The position numbers were made by a program, and so were the translations under genes. This document shows positions 26,358-34,380 of a DNA stretch of 64,000 nt, piece after piece. The stretch comes from Streptomyces sp. RKND-216. GTDB taxonomy: Bacteria > Actinomycetota > Actinomycetes > Streptomycetales > Streptomycetaceae. The first letter of the stretch is position 1, and every line of letters starts with the position of its first letter. The DNA lies in NCBI RefSeq assembly GCF_004795255.1, contig NZ_SSBQ01000002.1:3683501-3747500 (forward strand), written 5' to 3'. The notes beneath the pieces are model-generated. The model saw only the letters and a list, made by a program, of their open reading frames with translations. It did not search any database and was not told the origin of the DNA.

Positions 26358-29183
26358 ATGACGAACCGCACGCCGAACGCTCCCTGCCCGGACTGCGGGC
26401 GGCCGCTGCCCGCCCCGGCCGCGTCCGCGGCGAACTGCCCGCACTGCGGGCTGCCCGTCACCGGACCGGTCTTCGGCCGCGTGCGGTGGGTCGAGGGCGA
26501 GCTGCACCGTCTCGACCACCAGCGCGGCACGCTGCTCGCGGAGCGGCGGCGGCTGCTGGGCGAGCTGCGCGCCAAGGCGGCCCGGGCCACGGCGAACGGA
26601 CCGCAGTCCGACGGTCCGCCGGGCTTCGGCCCGCCCGCGTACGGCCCCGCGGGGTTCGGCCCGCCTGCCGCTTTCGGGCCGCCCCGGCACGGCGCCGTGC
26701 CGCCGTCCGGGCCCGGCAGAGAGACCTCGCCGGGCACCGCCCGCAACGTGCTGCTGGCCCTCGGCGGCGTTCTGCTCACCGTCGCCGCCCTCGCCTTCAC
26801 GCTCTTCAGCTGGGGCGAGATGGGCATCGGCGGCCGGGCCGCCGTTCTCGCCACCGTGACCCTCGCCGCCGTCGCCGGCCCCGTCCTCCTGCTGCGCCGC
26901 ACCCTGAACGCCACCGCCGAAGCGGTGGGCTGGGTGGCCCTGGTGCTGCTGCTCCTCGACGCCTACGCGCTCCGGCAGGTCCGGCTCCAGCACACCGAGG
27001 CCCTCGCCTACACGGCGACCGCCGTCGCGGTCGTCGCCGGTCTGTGGGCGGTGTACGGCACCCTCGTGCCCCGGCCGGGGCTGCGCGGGCCGGTACCGGC
27101 CGCGGTCGTGCTCGCTCAGTTGCCGGTGCCGCTGTGGGCCGGCGCGGCGGGTGCCGGGCTGCACGGCACGGCATGGGCCCTGCTTGCCACGGCCGCCGCT
27201 GACACGCTGCTCGCGGTCGCGCCGTGGACGGGCGCCAGGCGCCCGTCGCAGGCGGTGCGTGTCACCGCCTCGGTCACGGCGCTGCTCACCGGCATACCGG
27301 CCCTCCTGCTCGCCGGGTGGCTGTCGCTGGCCGCGCAGGACCCGGCGAGCGCCGTGGAGGCGGGCGCGCTGCTGCTCGCCGCGGCAGCCGTGCTGCTCTC
27401 CGCCGGGTGGCGGCGGCGCACCTACGCGGTGGCGCTGGGCTGCGCGGCCGGACTGCTCGCCGTCGCGGCCACCGGTGGACTGGTGCGCACGCTCGTGCCG
27501 TCCGTCACCTGGGTGGCCCCGGGCTACCTGCTGTGCGCCGTGCTGCTCGCGGCGGTCGTGCCCGGCGTACGGAGGCGGGGGAAGACCGGCGTCGCCGCGG
27601 AACCGAGGAGGTCGCCGCGGGCGGGCCTGCTCCTCGCCGCGGCCGGGGTCCATGCCTGTGCGCTGCTGTACGCGGCCCCGCCCCTGGCGTACGCGCTGTT
27701 CGCGCCGCTGGGGTGGGCGGAGTCTCCGTGGCGGGGAGTGCCCCGGGACGCGAGCGCTTTCGACGCCCACTGGACCGGCGACGCCGGAACCGTGGTGGTC
27801 CTCGGGGTCTGCGCCTCGGTCCTGGCGGTCGCGGGCCGGGTGTCCGTACCGGTGCCGGTGCCGGACGGGGTGCGGCGTGCGGCCGCCCTCGGTGCGCTCG
27901 TCCTGGGTGCGGCGGGCGTCGCCGTCGCGCCGACGGCTCTGGACCTGCCCTACGCGGCGGTGCGCGTGGTGCTCGTGGCGCTGGTCGTGGCCCTGCTCGG
28001 CCTCGCCGCTACCGGCACGGGGGACCGGTTGAGCGCCGCCACCGCCCTCGGCGCGGCGGTCGTGACCTCGCTGACCGCGCTCGGCTGGGCCCTGACGGAC
28101 CGCACGGCCACGCTGGTGACGCTGCCCGTGCTGAGTGCCGCCTTCACGGCCGCCGCGGTCCTGTCGGCGCGGCGGCACACCGCCCGGCCGACGCGGGACG
28201 GCGTGTCCGTCCCGCCGGGCGGCGCCGTTTCGCCGAGCGCCCCGAGCGCAGGGGCCCGTCCCGGGGGCGGCTTCGCCACCGAGGTCGCCGTGGCCGCGCT
28301 GTGCGCGGCGGTGGCCGTGCTGTACGCGGCCGGTTTCGCGTGGGCGGTGCCCGTCGCCCTGGACGTCCCGCACGAGCGGGCGGCCTTCGCCGTGTTCGCC
28401 TTCGCGGCAGTCGCCGCCTGGGTGGCCGCTCGCCTGGCCCGCCCGACCACCGGCACCAGCACCGGTACCGGCACCAGCACCGGTACCGGCACCGCCGCCG
28501 TGCCCTCCGGCTTCCTCGCGCCGGGGGCCGTCGTGTCGCTGGCCGTGGAAGGCGCCGGATACGTCGTCGCCGGCTGGTCGTTGCTGCCGGCCGCCGCAGA
28601 CGCGTCGCTGCTCGCCCTGGCGCTCGCCCTGTGCGGCGTGCTGGCCGGGTGCGTCGCGGTGCGCGAGGACCGCCGTCCTGCGGCGTACGTCGCGACCGCG
28701 TTGTTCCTGCTGGCCACGTGGGTGCGGCTGTACGCCTCCGACGTGGAGGTGCCCGAGGCGTACACCCTGCCCCCGGCCGTCGCCGCGCTGGCCATGGGCC
28801 TGCTGCGGCTCCGCGCCCAGCCGGGCCTGTCCTCGTGGGCGGCCTACGCCCCCGCCCTGACCCTCGCGCTGCTGCCCAGCCTGGTCGCCCTGCTCGGCGA
28901 CCCGCACGGGCTGCGCCCGCTGCTGCTCGGCATCGGCGCGCTGGCCGTGACGCTGCTCGGTGCCCGGTTCCGCCTTCAGGCGCCGCTGCTGCTCGGCGGT
29001 GCCGCGCTCGCGCTCGTCGCCGCGCACGAGCTCGCGCCGTATCTGGCGCAGGCCGTCGGCCTCCTCCCGCGCTGGCTGCCGCCCGCCGTCGCCGGGCTGC
29101 TGCTGCTCGCCGTCGGGGCCACGTACGAACAGCGCCTCCGGGACGCGCGCCGTCTGCACGCCGCCTGGCGCCGCCTCGGCTGA
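26358..29183 (+). CDS. Large polytopic membrane protein with N-terminal double zinc-ribbon motif
   Basis: 941 residues. The N-terminus has CPDCGRPLP and CPHCGLP, two CxxC knuckles about 15 residues apart that should bind one zinc. A short helical segment (VEGELHRLDHQRGTLLAERR) and a Gly/Pro/Phe-rich linker follow. From about residue 125 to the end there are more than 20 hydrophobic helices with no recognisable catalytic motif. The linker near residue 700 is a Thr/Gly repeat. Related large membrane proteins are common in Streptomyces without known function. ATG at 26358 is the natural start. It is flanked by genes for wall assembly but nothing shows its role. Confidence 0.75.
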   Translation: MTNRTPNAPCPDCGRPLPAPAASAANCPHCGLPVTGPVFGRVRWVEGELHRLDHQRGTLLAERRRLLGELRAKAARATANGPQSDGPPGFGPPAYGPAGFGPPAAFGPPRHGAVPPSGPGRETSPGTARNVLLALGGVLLTVAALAFTLFSWGEMGIGGRAAVLATVTLAAVAGPVLLLRRTLNATAEAVGWVALVLLLLDAYALRQVRLQHTEALAYTATAVAVVAGLWAVYGTLVPRPGLRGPVPAAVVLAQLPVPLWAGAAGAGLHGTAWALLATAAADTLLAVAPWTGARRPSQAVRVTASVTALLTGIPALLLAGWLSLAAQDPASAVEAGALLLAAAAVLLSAGWRRRTYAVALGCAAGLLAVAATGGLVRTLVPSVTWVAPGYLLCAVLLAAVVPGVRRRGKTGVAAEPRRSPRAGLLLAAAGVHACALLYAAPPLAYALFAPLGWAESPWRGVPRDASAFDAHWTGDAGTVVVLGVCASVLAVAGRVSVPVPVPDGVRRAAALGALVLGAAGVAVAPTALDLPYAAVRVVLVALVVALLGLAATGTGDRLSAATALGAAVVTSLTALGWALTDRTATLVTLPVLSAAFTAAAVLSARRHTARPTRDGVSVPPGGAVSPSAPSAGARPGGGFATEVAVAALCAAVAVLYAAGFAWAVPVALDVPHERAAFAVFAFAAVAAWVAARLARPTTGTSTGTGTSTGTGTAAVPSGFLAPGAVVSLAVEGAGYVVAGWSLLPAAADASLLALALALCGVLAGCVAVREDRRPAAYVATALFLLATWVRLYASDVEVPEAYTLPPAVAALAMGLLRLRAQPGLSSWAAYAPALTLALLPSLVALLGDPHGLRPLLLGIGALAVTLLGARFRLQAPLLLGGAALALVAAHELAPYLAQAVGLLPRWLPPAVAGLLLLAVGATYEQRLRDARRLHAAWRRLG
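28449..28493 (+). repeat. 18-bp tandem repeat, 2.5 copies
   Basis: ACCGGCACCAGCACCGGT is repeated at 28449-28466 and 28467-28484, with a half copy to 28493. It encodes TGTSTG repeats in a loop of the large membrane protein and is likely to vary in copy number. Confidence 0.8.
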
Positions 29184-29207
29184 CGCTTCCGCGTCCCCAA
29201 CCTTACG

Positions 29208-29235
29208 AGTCGCCTGCGACTAGTCGCAGGCGACT
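29208..29235. terminator. 28-bp perfect palindrome acting as bidirectional terminator
   Basis: A loopless perfect palindrome centred on ACTAGT. It lies between convergent genes and includes the stop codon and last codons of the minus-strand LCP gene (29220-30782). Confidence 0.75.
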
Positions 29236-30782
29236 TCGTCGCCGGTGACGGCCTCGAAGCCCTTGCCCTGGTCGCCGTCGTGTTTCTCCGCCGCGAACGG
29301 GTCGGCCGCCCGGACCGGGTGCACCTCGGCGAACCCCTTCCCCAGCGTGACCTCCATCAGAGGCCCGCGTCCCGGCTCCGCACGGAGTTTCGCGTCGGGG
29401 AAGGCCGCGGCGACCGTCCGCACCGAGCGGTCCCAGCGCGGGTCGTACGCGATCACCGTCCGCCGTACGTCCTGCGTCTCGGCGTTGCGCGGCAGCCCGG
29501 TGGTGCGGAAACCCGTCTCCCGCAGGGCCGTGTCGGCGCGTCCGGCCAGACCGGACCGGGTGGTGCCGTTCTGCACCTGGACCCGGACCTGTGCAGGCGG
29601 CACGTCCACGAGGGTGGGTTCGGCCCGCCGTCCGGTCGTGCCGCCGCCACCGGGATTGCCGCTGCCGCCGGCGTTCTTCGCGGTGTCGTGCCCGGCCAGC
29701 GGCCTGTCCTGACGGACGGCCTCGAACAGCCGGGCCGCCTTCTTCTCGTTCCACCGCACGGTCGAGCCGACGCCCTCGACGGCGTGGCTCGGGTCCGCGA
29801 CGGGCACCGACACGAACTCCGACGCGGAGGGGGTGAAGCCTCGCATGGCCTCCGCGAGGGCCAGCATCTCGTCGGTGCCGAAGTTCCGGTCGGCGCGCAC
29901 CGACTCCAGCATCGTGGAGGTCACCTTGCTCAGCTGTACCGGGCTGGTCAGCACGCCGTTGCTGGTCGCCTTCTCGATGACGGCGGCGATGAACCGCTGC
30001 TGACGGTGCATCCGCCCGAAGTCCGAGCCGCCGTCCACGTGCCGGGCCCGGACGTAACTCAGCGCCTCGCCGCCGTCCAGCGTGGACGTACCGGCGGGCA
30101 GGTCGAGGCCGGAGTAGGAGTCCTGCAGCGGGCGCACGGTGCACACCTTGATGCCGCCGAGCACGTCCACGGTCTTCACGAAGCTGGTGAAGTCGACCTC
30201 CAGGTAGTGGTCGATGTGCACGTCGGTCAGCTTTTCCACGGCCCGCACGGTCAGATGCGGGCCGCCGTGCGCATAGGCCGAGTTGATCTTCGCGGGGAGC
30301 GCGTCGTGGCGCTCCTTCGTCCGGCCGTCGGTGTGCGGGGGCAGCTCCACGTACGAGTCGCGCGGGATGCTGACCACACTGAGCCGGTCGCGGTCCTCCG
30401 AGACGTGCACCAGCATCAGGGTGTCCGTGCAGTCGCACGAGGCGCCGCCCAGCTTGTACCGGTCACGTTGCCGCTCGCTCAGCTCGTGCCGGTCGTCGAC
30501 GCCGACGACGAGGAAGTTGAGGCCGTTGCCGGTGGACTCCGGCCGGTCGGTGAGACCGGCGAACGCGTTGATGCGGTTCACCCCGCCCTCCAGCCCGTTC
30601 ACCACCAGGTGTCCGACGCCGCTGGTCAGCAGCACCAGCGCGGAGCCGCCGACCGCGACGCGGATCCCCCAGCGCGCGCGCCCTCTGCCCCGCCGCCGGC
30701 CCAGGGAGGCGTCCCCCGGGCCCGACGGGCCCTGGGGGAGGTCGGCGTCGCGGCGGGAGCGGGGACGGGGGGACAGGGGCAA
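29220..30782 (-). CDS. LCP family transferase with C-terminal LytR_C domain
   Basis: 520 residues. Basic N-terminus, one membrane helix (about 40-60), LCP domain with FLVVGVDDRHEL, DCTDTLMLVHVSED, SIPRDSYVELPP, KINSAYAHGGP, VDVLGGIKVCTV and VRARHVDGGSDFGRMHRQQ, then a Gly-rich linker and a LytR_C domain (VRVQVQNGTTRSGLAGRAD onward). The start is probably TTG at 30782, which has GGAGG six bases upstream; the frame is open far upstream, but that part overlaps the divergent glycosyltransferase gene and is not LCP-like. Its stop codon lies inside the terminator palindrome. Confidence 0.88.
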   Translation of the reverse strand: MPLSPRPRSRRDADLPQGPSGPGDASLGRRRGRGRARWGIRVAVGGSALVLLTSGVGHLVVNGLEGGVNRINAFAGLTDRPESTGNGLNFLVVGVDDRHELSERQRDRYKLGGASCDCTDTLMLVHVSEDRDRLSVVSIPRDSYVELPPHTDGRTKERHDALPAKINSAYAHGGPHLTVRAVEKLTDVHIDHYLEVDFTSFVKTVDVLGGIKVCTVRPLQDSYSGLDLPAGTSTLDGGEALSYVRARHVDGGSDFGRMHRQQRFIAAVIEKATSNGVLTSPVQLSKVTSTMLESVRADRNFGTDEMLALAEAMRGFTPSASEFVSVPVADPSHAVEGVGSTVRWNEKKAARLFEAVRQDRPLAGHDTAKNAGGSGNPGGGGTTGRRAEPTLVDVPPAQVRVQVQNGTTRSGLAGRADTALRETGFRTTGLPRNAETQDVRRTVIAYDPRWDRSVRTVAAAFPDAKLRAEPGRGPLMEVTLGKGFAEVHPVRAADPFAAEKHDGDQGKGFEAVTGDEVACD

Positions 30783-30939
30783 GCGGCACCTCCACGGCGG
30801 ACGACCCGGACGTATCGGCGTCGTGACCGGGACTGTAGGCACGTATGACCGGCCCGACCGGGTCACACGCCGCGCCGCGGCCCCCCGGGCACCCGGCTGG
30901 CGTGCGGGCGTGTCCCTCGTTCGCGGTAACGTGGCCGCC

Positions 30940-31965
30940 GTGAATCCCCGTGTTTCCCCCGCCGTGTCCGTGATCATGCCCGTCCTCGACGAGGAGCGGC
31001 ACCTGCGCGACTCCGTGCGCCACATCCTCGGCCAGGAGTACGACGGCGAGCTGGAGGTCGTCATCGCCCTCGGCCCGTCCACGGACCGCACGGACGAGAT
31101 CGCCGCGGAACTGGTCGCCGAGGACGCGCGGGTGAAGACGGTCCCGAACCCCACCGGCCGCACGCCCGCGGCACTCAACGCCGCGATCCGGGCGTCCCGG
31201 CACCCCGTCGTGGTGCGGGTCGACGGACACGGCATGCTCTCCCCGGACTACATCGCCACCGCCGTGCGGCTGCTGGCGGAGACCGGCGCCGCCAACGTCG
31301 GCGGTCTCATGCACGCCGAGGGCGAGAACGCCTGGGAGCAGGCCGTCGCCGCCGCGATGACCGCGAGGATCGGCGTCGGCAACGCCGCCTTCCACACCGG
31401 CGGCGAGGCGGGCGAGGCCGAGACGGTCTACCTGGGGGTCTTCCGCCGCGAGGTGCTGGAGCAGCAGGGCGGCTACAACGAGGAGTTCGTCCGGGCGCAG
31501 GACTGGGAGCTGAACTTCCGCATCCGGGAGGCCGGCGGGCGCATCTGGTTCTCGCCCGAGCTGCGCGTCTCCTACCGGCCGCGGCCGAACGTGCGGGCGC
31601 TGGCGCTGCAGTACCGCAACTACGGGCGCTGGCGGCACGTCGTCGCCCGCTACCACGCCGGCTCCATCAACCTCCGCTACCTCGCGCCGCCCACCGCACT
31701 CTGCGCCATCGCCGCCGGGCTCGTCGCGGGCGCGACGCTCACCCCGTGGGCGTTCGCCGTGCCCGCCGGCTACCTCGCCGCCATCACGGCCGGCTCCGTC
31801 CCGGCCGGGCGCGGGCTGCCGCTCGCCGCCCGGGTACGCATCCCGGTGGCGCTGGCGACCATGCACATGTCGTGGGGCTGGGGCTTCCTCACCAGCCCGC
31901 GCAAGCTCGCGCGCCGCGTCATCGCCTCCCGCCGCCCCGCCCCCACGGCGACCACGCCGCGCTGA
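30940..31965 (+). CDS. GT2-family glycosyltransferase with C-terminal membrane helices
   Basis: 341 residues. An N-terminal GT-A domain shows SVIMPVLDEERHLRDSV, the nucleotide-binding VVIALGPSTDRTDEIA, VVRVDGHGMLSPDYI in place of a DxD, and QDWELNFRIREAGGRIW (ED/QxxW-like acceptor motif). Two to three membrane helices follow near residues 245-310. It probably transfers a sugar to a lipid or polysaccharide acceptor at the membrane. GTG at 30940 is chosen; GTG at 30931 is equally possible. It lies divergent to an LCP gene, which fits a wall-glycopolymer role. Confidence 0.85.
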   Translation: MNPRVSPAVSVIMPVLDEERHLRDSVRHILGQEYDGELEVVIALGPSTDRTDEIAAELVAEDARVKTVPNPTGRTPAALNAAIRASRHPVVVRVDGHGMLSPDYIATAVRLLAETGAANVGGLMHAEGENAWEQAVAAAMTARIGVGNAAFHTGGEAGEAETVYLGVFRREVLEQQGGYNEEFVRAQDWELNFRIREAGGRIWFSPELRVSYRPRPNVRALALQYRNYGRWRHVVARYHAGSINLRYLAPPTALCAIAAGLVAGATLTPWAFAVPAGYLAAITAGSVPAGRGLPLAARVRIPVALATMHMSWGWGFLTSPRKLARRVIASRRPAPTATTPR

Positions 31966-31982
31966 CCGGAACCAGCGACGCG

Positions 31983-32014
31983 ACGACGCCCCCGCCGACC
32001 GGCGGGGGCGTCGT
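31983..32014. terminator. Bidirectional terminator (14-bp perfect stem)
   Basis: Arms 31983-31996 and 32001-32014 with loop GACC, between the convergent glycosyltransferase and secreted-protein genes. Confidence 0.8.
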
Positions 32015-32032
32015 CATGGGCGGGCGCGCACG

Positions 32033-32461
32033 TCACCCGCAGTGGAACCAGCCGGACGGCGGGACGTGGTCCTGCACGATGTTGCTGCCGGAGAAGTTCC
32101 ACATCGCCGTCTCCACGGCGATGCAGCGGTTCTTCCCGTAGAAGCGGTAATTGGCGTAGTAGAGGTAGTGGCCGTCGTCCTCGCCGACGTATCCCGTGGC
32201 GTCCGTCCACGCCTGGACCGCGATGCGGGACCGCTTCCCGTAGTAGTCGCCCCGCTTCACGGCCGCCACGCAGTTGTACGTGCCGTCCCAGTACAGGTAC
32301 GTCGTGGCCACCCGGGTGCCGTTGTGGTAGTTGTTCCAGCTGTCGATCTGCGTGCCGTTGCAGCCGTGGGCGGCCGCCTGCGCGGTGCCCGCCGGTCCCA
32401 GAAGCGTCGCCGCCGCGGCGATCGCGAGCGCGGTGAGCACACGTGTCGCGTTCCTGAGCAT
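32033..32461 (-). CDS. Small secreted cysteine-containing protein, resembling spore-associated protein A
   Basis: 142 residues. A Sec signal peptide (1-29) ends in GTAQA before AAHGC. The mature part is about 113 residues, rich in Tyr, Asn and Gly, with four cysteines (34, 64, 113, 141) that can form two disulfides. The layout, with a first Cys, YLYWDGTYNCVAAVK, AWTDATGYVGEDDGHYLYY and a late GKNRCIA, reminds me of Streptomyces SapA, but I cannot verify the relationship. ATG at 32461 has a GGGGG sequence upstream. It stands alone between a terminator and an LCP gene. Confidence 0.75.
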   Translation of the reverse strand: MLRNATRVLTALAIAAAATLLGPAGTAQAAAHGCNGTQIDSWNNYHNGTRVATTYLYWDGTYNCVAAVKRGDYYGKRSRIAVQAWTDATGYVGEDDGHYLYYANYRFYGKNRCIAVETAMWNFSGSNIVQDHVPPSGWFHCG

Positions 32462-32594
32462 GCCGAAGTCCCCCCTCGGTCGGAATTCCGTCCGTGCCCG
32501 TCGAGCGAGCCCGACGAGGTCGTGCGGGCCCGATCGTTCCACGGCGCGTAAGGCGCGCACAAAGGGTATTCCGGTCACCTTCTGGGCGGCGGAG

Positions 32595-34310
32595 TCACCA
32601 GCGGTAGGGCTCGTACACGGGCATGCACGTCCCGCTGTCGTCGGAGGCGTTGAGGGGGTCGGCGCTGTCGGGGACGGAACCGGCGCCGGGCGCCTCGTAG
32701 GAGGTGCCCTCACGCCAGTCGTCGCCCACGACGAGGGTGACGGACTGCACCTGGGACGACGCCTTCACCGCGTCCTCGGGGATGCGGAGTTCCTTCGCCA
32801 CGGAGAGCGCGTCGGCGCGGGACTGCTCGCCACCCGACTCCGGGTAGGTGAGCGTGGTGTCCGCCTGCGGCTGCGGCGTGGCGACGGTGATGGCCTGGCC
32901 GAAGCCCGCCGCCTGGAGCTGCTGCGTGACGCTGCCGGCGCGCCCGCCGACGGCCGGCTCGCCGTCGCTGCCGGTGCCGTTGAGCACCCGCACCGGGATC
33001 GCGGAGGCGGTCTGCGCTTCCGGCCCCTGCGACGCCCCGGCGCCCGGCGCCTTCCCGTCGTCGCCCTCCGTGTCCGCCTTCTCGCCGTTTCCGTCCAGCG
33101 GCACGTCGTCGCGCAGCATCGCCCAGAGGTGCGAGGCGTCCTCGCCGGGCAGCAGGTGGTTCGGGTTCGACGGGTCCTGGACGGTCGGCATGGTCGCCAT
33201 CGTGACGCGGTCGGTCGGCACGTTCTGGAACTGGACGCCTACGTTGTAGAGGTCCTTCACCGAGCCGATCTCGTTCGAGACGGTGAGGGCCTTCGTGGCG
33301 GACTCCGCCAGGTCCAGGAGCCGTCCGGTGTTGGTGAAGACGTTCTGCGACTTGAGCTTCCGCAGCATCGAGTTGAGGTACATGTGCTGGGCCTTGGCGC
33401 GGCCGATGTCGCTGTGGAAGGCGTGCCGGGTGCGCAGCCACTGGAGGGCGGTCTCGCCCTTGATCTCGTGTGTGCCGGCGGTGAGCTTCAGCCCCGATCC
33501 GCCGCCCGCGCCTGGCAGCGGCCGGTCCCACACGTTGTGCTCGACGCAGACCTCGACGCCGCCGACCGCGTCGGCCATGGCCACGACGCCCGCGAAGTCG
33601 ACGGTCACCCAGTGGTGGATGTAGACGCCGGTCAGCTTCTCCCAAGTGGCGAGCGTGCAGCCGGGACCGCCGCGGCCCAGGGTGGTGTTGATCAGCCCGT
33701 TGGTCTCCGGGTATGTCTTCCCGGTGTCGGCGTCGCTGCACTCGGGGATGTCCACCCGGGTGTCGCGGGGGATGCTGATCATCGAGGCGTCCGAGCGGTC
33801 GGCGGAGATGTGCAGCAGCATCTGGACGTCGGCCAGGGGCTTCTGCCCGACGCTGTCCCTGCTGCCGCCCAGTTCGAGGTTGGCGTCGGAGTTCCGGCTG
33901 TCGGAGCCGAGGACGAGGATGTTGAGCGGGGTGTCGCCCTGCGCGTTGGGTCCGGGGGCGGTGAGACCGCTGTCGGAGGCGCTGCGCTCGCCGGTACGGA
34001 GGTTGCCGTTCAGGTGCTGGTAGTAGAGGTAACCGCCGCCGGACGTGACGAGGACGAGGACGGCGAGGCCGATGGCGATCCAGCGCAGGGTGCGGCGCCG
34101 CGGACGCTTCCGCCCGCCGCCGGATATCTCCCCGGAGTCGTCGCCGGGCTCGCCGGGCTCGCCGGGCTCGCCGGGCTCGTCGTGGTCGCCGCTGCGCGGG
34201 TGGGGAGGGCGGTGGGAGTCGTCGTAGAGACCGTCGTCCCAGCCCAGATCGCCGGCCGAGGGCGCATCCGAACGTCTCCTGCTGTGCCGGATGTCGTCCT
34301 GCTGCCGCAC
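32595..34310 (-). CDS. LCP family transferase with C-terminal LytR_C domain
   Basis: 571 residues. Acidic N-terminus with GEPGEPGEPG repeats, a membrane helix (about 75-95), LCP domain with NILVLGSDSRNSD, ADVQMLLHISADR, SIPRDTRVDIPEC, GLINTTLGRGGPGC, ADAVGGVEVCVEH and LRTRHAFHSDIGRAKAQHMYL, then LytR_C (IPVRVLNGTGSDGEPAVGG onward) and a short tail with one Cys. GTG at 34310 has GAGAGG just upstream. Same strand and order as the next two LCP genes, but each is followed by its own hairpin. Confidence 0.92.
   Translation of the reverse strand: MRQQDDIRHSRRRSDAPSAGDLGWDDGLYDDSHRPPHPRSGDHDEPGEPGEPGEPGDDSGEISGGGRKRPRRRTLRWIAIGLAVLVLVTSGGGYLYYQHLNGNLRTGERSASDSGLTAPGPNAQGDTPLNILVLGSDSRNSDANLELGGSRDSVGQKPLADVQMLLHISADRSDASMISIPRDTRVDIPECSDADTGKTYPETNGLINTTLGRGGPGCTLATWEKLTGVYIHHWVTVDFAGVVAMADAVGGVEVCVEHNVWDRPLPGAGGGSGLKLTAGTHEIKGETALQWLRTRHAFHSDIGRAKAQHMYLNSMLRKLKSQNVFTNTGRLLDLAESATKALTVSNEIGSVKDLYNVGVQFQNVPTDRVTMATMPTVQDPSNPNHLLPGEDASHLWAMLRDDVPLDGNGEKADTEGDDGKAPGAGASQGPEAQTASAIPVRVLNGTGSDGEPAVGGRAGSVTQQLQAAGFGQAITVATPQPQADTTLTYPESGGEQSRADALSVAKELRIPEDAVKASSQVQSVTLVVGDDWREGTSYEAPGAGSVPDSADPLNASDDSGTCMPVYEPYRW
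34142..34180 (-). repeat. 9-bp microrepeat in LCP gene
   Basis: About four tandem copies of a GCCGGGCTC unit, encoding Gly-Glu-Pro repeats in the cytoplasmic N-terminus of the LCP protein. Prone to copy-number change. Confidence 0.7.
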
Positions 34311-34343
34311 GAGACCTCTCCGTCCTGATGTGGTGTTGTACGT

Positions 34344-34373
34344 CCCCTGCCGCCTCCCGGGAGGCGGCAGGGG
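34344..34373. terminator. 30-bp loopless perfect palindrome, terminator of an LCP gene
   Basis: Arms 34344-34358 and 34359-34373 with no loop bases, directly downstream of the LCP gene at 34381-36138 and upstream of the next start. It should end that transcript or insulate the downstream gene. Confidence 0.8.
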
Positions 34374-34380
34374 GTCCGCG

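Noticed and set aside
26229..29159. Very long open frame antisense to the large membrane protein gene
   Set aside because: It is Arg/Gly/Glu-rich low-complexity sequence typical of the shadow frame of a GC-rich gene, with no domain and no ribosome-binding site.
30783..31235. N-terminal extension of the LCP gene beyond TTG 30782
   Set aside because: It overlaps the divergent glycosyltransferase gene, is not LCP-like, and GGAGG sits exactly before the TTG.
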